This document shows, piece by piece, positions 10,759 through 64,000 of a stretch of DNA of 64,000 nt (positions are counted from its first letter, which is position 1; the number at the start of each line of letters is the position of its first letter). The position numbers and the translations under genes were made by a program. The notes below the pieces were generated by a model. It was not told where the DNA came from, searched no databases, and was given only the letters and a program-made list of their open reading frames with translations. This DNA comes from Apoda limacodes. Taxonomy: Eukaryota > Arthropoda > Insecta > Lepidoptera > Limacodidae. Where the stretch lies: the NCBI GenBank assembly GCA_946406115.1, contig OX291549.1, forward strand, positions 19,119,901-19,183,900, written 5' to 3'.

Positions 10759-10920
10759 GCATGTGTATGTATGTAGGACTGCATTTCCAAGTATGCCCGC
10801 TTTGCAGCTCATTGGCTCCTTGATAAATGTAGGCCAGGGCCCTCCCCATTTATTCGGACTTGGGACCGGCACCGTCCAGCGTATACAGCACAAGTGCGTA
10901 CACCTCTGCACGGGGTTGGG
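10597..10920 (-). other. 5' UTR of the LOA-like element
   Basis: 324 nt between the 5' target-site junction and the ORF1 ATG. It begins CCCAACCCCGTGCAGAGG and would have to hold the internal promoter expected for such elements. It contains a (CA)n/(GT)n stretch around 10724..10750. Confidence 0.75.
10724..10752. repeat. GT/CA microsatellite in LOA 5' UTR
   Basis: A run of GT dinucleotides with degenerate GTAT ends within the 5' UTR. Confidence 0.85.
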
Positions 10921-10935
10921 TTAAGGGGGGCCCCA
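10921..10935. repeat. Target-site duplication, right copy
   Basis: TTAAGGGGGGCCCCA, perfect match to 5222..5236, adjoining the 5' end of the LOA-like element. Confidence 0.92.
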
Positions 10936-11165
10936 TACAACAAACGTAATTTTTTTGCTCGATTTTGATAACTGCAACACGTAGACGATTAAAATATGTA
11001 CAGAATATTTAGTTATGTAGCCACTTTAAAAATAAATAATTAAATTAAATAAAACAAATATTTAAGGGGGGTCCCATGAAATAAACGTGATTTTTTTGCC
11101 ATTTTTATAGATAATGGTACGGAACCTTTCGTGCGCGAGTCCGACTCGCACTTGGCCGATTTCTT
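10921..11165 (-). repeat. Dispersed 'GTTCCGTA' repeat, second half
   Basis: Continues the repeat broken at 5236: CCATACAACAAACGTAAT, TTTAGTTATGTAGCCAC and the end ATGGTACGGAACC...GAGTCCGACTCGCACTTGG. An AACAAATATTTAAGGGGGG block recurs at about 11062, so the repeat itself has an internal duplication. Confidence 0.82.
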
Positions 11166-11395
11166 TTGGTCACAAAATGGTCCAGTAGAGTGGCTCACTC
11201 ATGCGATTTAACACCGTTGGATTTCATTAATGGGGTCACGTTAAGTCTTTGGTTTACGCCAATAAGCCGACAACGTTATAGGAACTCACCAACAATATCG
11301 AACGCGAAACGTTTCGTCCGATATATGTGGAAGAGTGGTGGAAAATGTCGTCGTGCTTCGGTGGTTATATGAACGAGATTGAATTCAAATACTTA
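11166..11395 (+). pseudogene. Mariner-like transposase C-terminal remnant
   Basis: Two overlapping frames give AHSCDLTPLDF (the DLTPLDFFLWG region of Tc1/mariner-related transposases) and GHVKSLVYANKPTTL, then ELTNNIERETFRP and GGYMNEIEFK. A frameshift and stops are present. Only the C-terminal quarter remains, abutting the dispersed repeat that hosts the LOA element. Confidence 0.65.
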
Positions 11396-11504
11396 AATGT
11401 AATATGTTAACTACATCTGAAACAAATTTCAGCCCGATATTTCACTATTCTGTGTTTTATTGACAAAATTGTCATGTCCTTGAAACCTATGTAACTACGC
11501 GTGC

Positions 11505-11815
11505 GTGAGTAGTGCAGCTACATTCCAACTCACTGTAATCTTCATTGAAATACAAGAAATAAATTGATTTATGATACATAATTATGATTTAAAAGTGCTT
11601 TATGCAAGGGTTTAAAGCAAAACTTTGAAAGAAAAAGAGTGAAGAGGAGTCAGTTTAGGACTTTATTTTATAGAACAAAAGTTCATTATTCGTGTTTTGT
11701 CTGGGTTTGAACCATATGCCGAAGAACACAGTTCTTATATTTTAATCAAACCTACTCAGCGGATCCAGAGAAATTTTTGCCAAAAAAAAATTAAATTTAG
11801 GTAGTGTATATGCAG
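11505..11815 (+). repeat. Unclassified dispersed repeat, copy 1
   Basis: Shares with 21105..21475 a series of blocks in the same order: CAACTCACT, ACA(A/T)GAAATAAATT, GGGTTTGAACCATA(T/C), GAA(G/A)AACACAGT, and AAAAAATTAAATTT(A/C)GG. No open frame; class unknown. Confidence 0.65.
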
Positions 11816-12489
11816 TAGGCGTAAGCATTGCTCATTATAATTGCGTAGGCACATCAGGAAAAAGAACTTCACAGATAGATACAAAGGAGCACTACCTACA
11901 TACTGAAGCACGCTAACTCTACCCCCCCGCAGGTATACGTCGTACAGGCGAACTCAAAGAGTTTAGAAGGAATTTACAAGGGAAAGACAGTCGTAAATAC
12001 CGCGTCACTGACAGTCATGAGTATCAAGTACATAATAGGTTATTTTACAGATATAGTAAGAAAAAAAACAGTTTAAGAAATAAATCGCATTTATTGGTCC
12101 CATGACACACATTCAAGTAACAACGAATTTAATAACAAAATTTCAACATTAAACCCAATTTCTTCTTTCTTTTCTTAATTTGTAAACCAAATTCTAACCT
12201 TCAAAATATGAGACAAACGAAATGCACACTCAAATAAAACAAGAGATATTTTACTTAATAGCATTTCTCATTTGAGCCTTAATCGTTAGTCGATAGCTTA
12301 GAATTTTGTTTACAAAATACGAAAAGTAAAGAAAAAAAAAGTTTTATTTTGCTTTTCTTTTAAATATATTGCATTCCAAATCACTTAATACTGACTTTTT
12401 ACAAAGCTTTTTCCCTGGCACCTGGTCACATACACATCCGTTATTTTACTTTATGTATATTTTATAGTAGCTGGCCCAACAGACGTTGT
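11816..12489. other. AT-rich DNA before the minisatellite
   Basis: No frame or repeat boundary recognised. Confidence 0.55.
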
Positions 12490-14016
12490 ACAATAACTGA
12501 AGGCCTATGCTGGTATTTTTTAATTTGTAAAAAAACTAAAGACCTATACTGGTAGTTTGCAAGTTGTATAATAACTCAAGACCTATACTGGTAGTTTGCA
12601 AGTTGTAAAATAACTCAAGACCTATACTGGTAGTTTGCAAGTTGTATAATAACTCAAGACCTATGCTGGTAGTTTGCTAGTTTTACAATAACTGAAAATC
12701 TATTCTGGTAGTTTGCAAGTTGTACAATAACTCAAGACCAATGCTGGTAGTTTGCAAGTTATATAATAACTCAAGACCTATTCTGGTAGTTTGCAAGTTG
12801 TATAATAACTCAAGACCTATGCTGGTAGTTTGCAAGTTATATAATAACTCAAGACCTATTCTGGTAGTTTGCAAGTTGTATAATAACTCAAGACCTATGC
12901 TGGTAGTTTGCAAGTTATATAATAACTCAAGACCTATTCTGGTAGTTTGCAAGTTGTATAATAACTCAAGACCAATGCTGGTAGTTTGCAAGTTATATAA
13001 TAACTCAAGACCTATTCTGGTAGTTTGCAAGTTGTATAATAACTCAAGACCTATGCTGGTAGTTTGCTAGTTGTACAATAACTGAAGACCTATACTGGTA
13101 GTTTGCAAGTTGTATAATAACTCAAGACCTATGCTGGTAGTTTGCTAGTTTTACAATAACTGAAAATCTATTCTGGTAGTTTGCAAGTTGTACAATAACT
13201 CAAGACCAATGCTGGTAGTTTGCAAGTTATATAATAACTCAAGACCTATTCTGGTAGTTTGCAAGTTGTATAATAACTCAAGACCTATGCTGGTAGTTTG
13301 CTAGTTGTACAATAACTGAAGACCTATACTGGTAGTTTGCAAGTTGTATAATAACTCAAGACCTATGCTGGTAGTTTGCTAGTTTTACAATAACTGAAAA
13401 TCTATTCTGGTAGTTTGCAAGTTGTACAATAACTCAAGACCTATGCTGGTAGTTTGCTAGTTTTACAATAAATGAAAACCTATTCTGGTAGTTTGCAACT
13501 TGTACAATAACTCAAGACCTATGTTGGTAGTTTGCTAGTTTTACAATAACTGAAAATCAATTCTGGTAGTTTGCAAGTTGTAAAATAACTCAAGACCTAT
13601 GCTGGTAGTTTGCAAGTTGTATAATAACTCTAGATCTATTCTGGTAGTTTTCAAGTCGTATAATAACTCAAGACCTATGCTGTTAGTTTGCTAGTTTTAC
13701 AATAACTAAAAATCTATTCTTGTAGTTTGCAAGTTGTACAATAACTCAAGACCTATGCTGGTAGTTTGCAAGTTGTATAATACCTCAAAACCTATTCTGG
13801 TAGTTTGCAAGTTGTATAATAACTCAAGACCTATGCTGGTAGTTTGCTAGTTGTACAATAACTGAAGACCTATGCTGGTAGTTTGCTAGTTTTACAATAA
13901 CTGAAAATCTATTCTGGTAGTTTGCAAGTTGTACAATAACTCAAGACCTATGCTGGTAGTTTGCAAGTTGTACAATAACTGAAGACCTATGCTGGTAGTT
14001 TGCAATTTATAAAATA
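12490..14016. repeat. 39-bp minisatellite, about 39 copies, with higher-order structure
   Basis: Unit CAAGACCTATGCTGGTAGTT plus TGCAAGTTGTATAATAACT. From 12700 to 13060 units alternate between ATGCTGG/TTATAT and ATTCTGG/TTGTAT, a 78-bp dimer. A variant TTTTACAATAACTGAAAATC recurs at 12681, 13149 and 13383, exactly 468 and 234 bp apart (12 and 6 units). 39 is a multiple of three, so long frames stay open on both strands by arithmetic only. It ends about 190 bp beyond the rotatin stop. Confidence 0.95.
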
Positions 14017-14202
14017 TGGAAGAATGAAAGATGGAAGAATCTGAATTTTTCACCAGAATATCATGTGATATTAGAATATTAACGCACTGAGAGCGATTGC
14101 TTGCGAATAATCCATCAAGTTGTGGCGGAAACTGAGCAAGGCGAGCGTGTGCGTACTACAAAAGATAGCATAGTCTATGGAAGGGTATCTCCCGCCCTTG
14201 CG

Positions 14203-63421
<49,219 letters not shown>

Positions 63422-64000
63422 CTACAAAGCAAATTTTCTTTAAGCAATTTTATACAATGTAACATATAAATAACCTCATTAGGTTATAAATTTTGAACTT
63501 TACTCAAAATTATTATTTGTAATTTCTAAATTTGTATAACTGTCACATGGACATTTTTATTTTTGAGTCAGTCTCAACTTGATTTTTTATCTACACAAGG
63601 ATTAAACAATAAACTAAATTCATGTGATTACAACTTTTATTGAAATCATCATATCTTCAGATTTTTTTGAGATGTAATGTTTTTTACCCCCTTTATCCCA
63701 CGCATACTACTGGGGGAACCTCTCAACATATAGACATACATCAAAAAGTTATAAAGACGACCCTAGAAGACAATAAATCACCCTGACCTCGTTGACTCCA
63801 AAAAAGCATACATCATTTTTCTACACATATATAATCTACATATTTGGCGATAGTAATATGACACAACAGCATTCTGATTTTTTAAGCAACGTTAAAAACT
63901 ATTAACATAAAAACCTACTTCTTGACATAACTCCAGTTCACCCCAAAAGACTTACAATAGTGGTCAATTTCTACGACGAAGCACCGTAATAATATGTAGC
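63422..64000. other. Right edge, intron of the rotatin-like gene
   Basis: AT-rich, no further exon ending in phase 0 could be supported before the window ends. Confidence 0.5.

Larger units (their letters stand above)
5237..10920 (-). mobile_element. Full-length LOA-like non-LTR retrotransposon
   Basis: A 5684-bp unit, read on the minus strand: 5' UTR (10920..10597), ORF1 (10596..8914), ORF2 (8960..5322), 85-nt 3' UTR and a (AACT)n-like tail (5252..5237). It is bounded by identical 15-bp direct repeats (5222..5236 and 10921..10935), the mark of target-primed reverse transcription. Both ORFs are open. ORF2 carries endonuclease, RT and RNase H, and ORF1 a DUF4780-like domain, which together with overall sequence style suggest the LOA clade (Lian/Bilbo/baggins relatives). 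R1 and Jockey elements usually lack RNase H; the I clade is the main alternative. Flanking DNA is a dispersed repeat interrupted by the insertion. Confidence 0.9.

Noticed and set aside
12683..13070. Open frames of about 115 codons on both strands with a 13-residue period
   Set aside because: They are a by-product of a 39-bp tandem repeat; no start context, homology or composition of a protein.
12490..14016. CRISPR-like look of regularly spaced repeats
   Set aside because: No unique spacers: the whole 39-bp unit is repeated, and the DNA is animal nuclear DNA.

Overview
The window is nuclear DNA from an insect, most likely a moth or butterfly. Three things point there: an AT-rich background; small protein exons with GT/AG borders separated by kilobases of intron; and dense families of short dispersed repeats of the kind common in Lepidoptera (tRNA-derived SINEs, 'GTTCCGTA'-type repeats, Helitron-like CTAG-ended repeats, CR1/Daphne-like LINE tails). 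No bacterial operon, CRISPR array or defence system is present.

Host genes. Both recognisable host genes lie on the minus strand. The larger runs from beyond the right edge to a stop at 14203. I reconstructed 23 exons (63421 down to 14203) that join in one frame at every junction, giving 4155 nt and the last 1384 residues of a helical, armadillo-like protein. I read it as rotatin (RTTN, called Ana3 in Drosophila), a centriole/cilium assembly protein; its 5' exons lie outside the window. The second gene is a complete two-exon cytochrome P450 of the CYP6 type (43109..41795 joined to 38656..38493, 492 residues). It sits, in the same orientation, inside the 20.75-kb intron between rotatin exons 12 and 13.

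Mobile DNA. At 5237..10920 (minus) is an apparently full-length, intact non-LTR retrotransposon of the LOA type. It has ORF1 (DUF4780-like) and ORF2 (endonuclease, reverse transcriptase, RNase H), a short tetranucleotide 3' tail and a perfect 15-bp target-site duplication. It is inserted in an older dispersed repeat, and an uninterrupted copy of that repeat at about 62.7-63.07 kb serves as an empty site. Elsewhere there are broken CR1/Daphne-like LINEs (1.5-2.4, 19.3-20.9, 45.1-46.0 kb) and their 3' tails, a decayed Ty3/gypsy-type integrase (28.6-29.5 kb), a mariner-like transposase remnant (11.2-11.4 kb), several MITE-like inverted-repeat elements, tRNA-derived SINEs and a 5S-like fragment.

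Layout. 0-5 kb: AT-rich DNA with LINE pieces. 5.1-11.4 kb: LOA element in its host repeat, then the mariner remnant. 12.5-14.0 kb: a 39-bp minisatellite directly downstream of the rotatin stop. 14.2-28.3 kb: rotatin exons 23 to 13. 28.3-49.1 kb: the giant intron with the nested P450 and many repeats. 49.1-63.4 kb: rotatin exons 12 to 1 of this window. The features most worth checking are the nested P450, the intact LOA copy with its empty site, a GC-AG intron, and a tandemly duplicated 5' splice site after exon 8.
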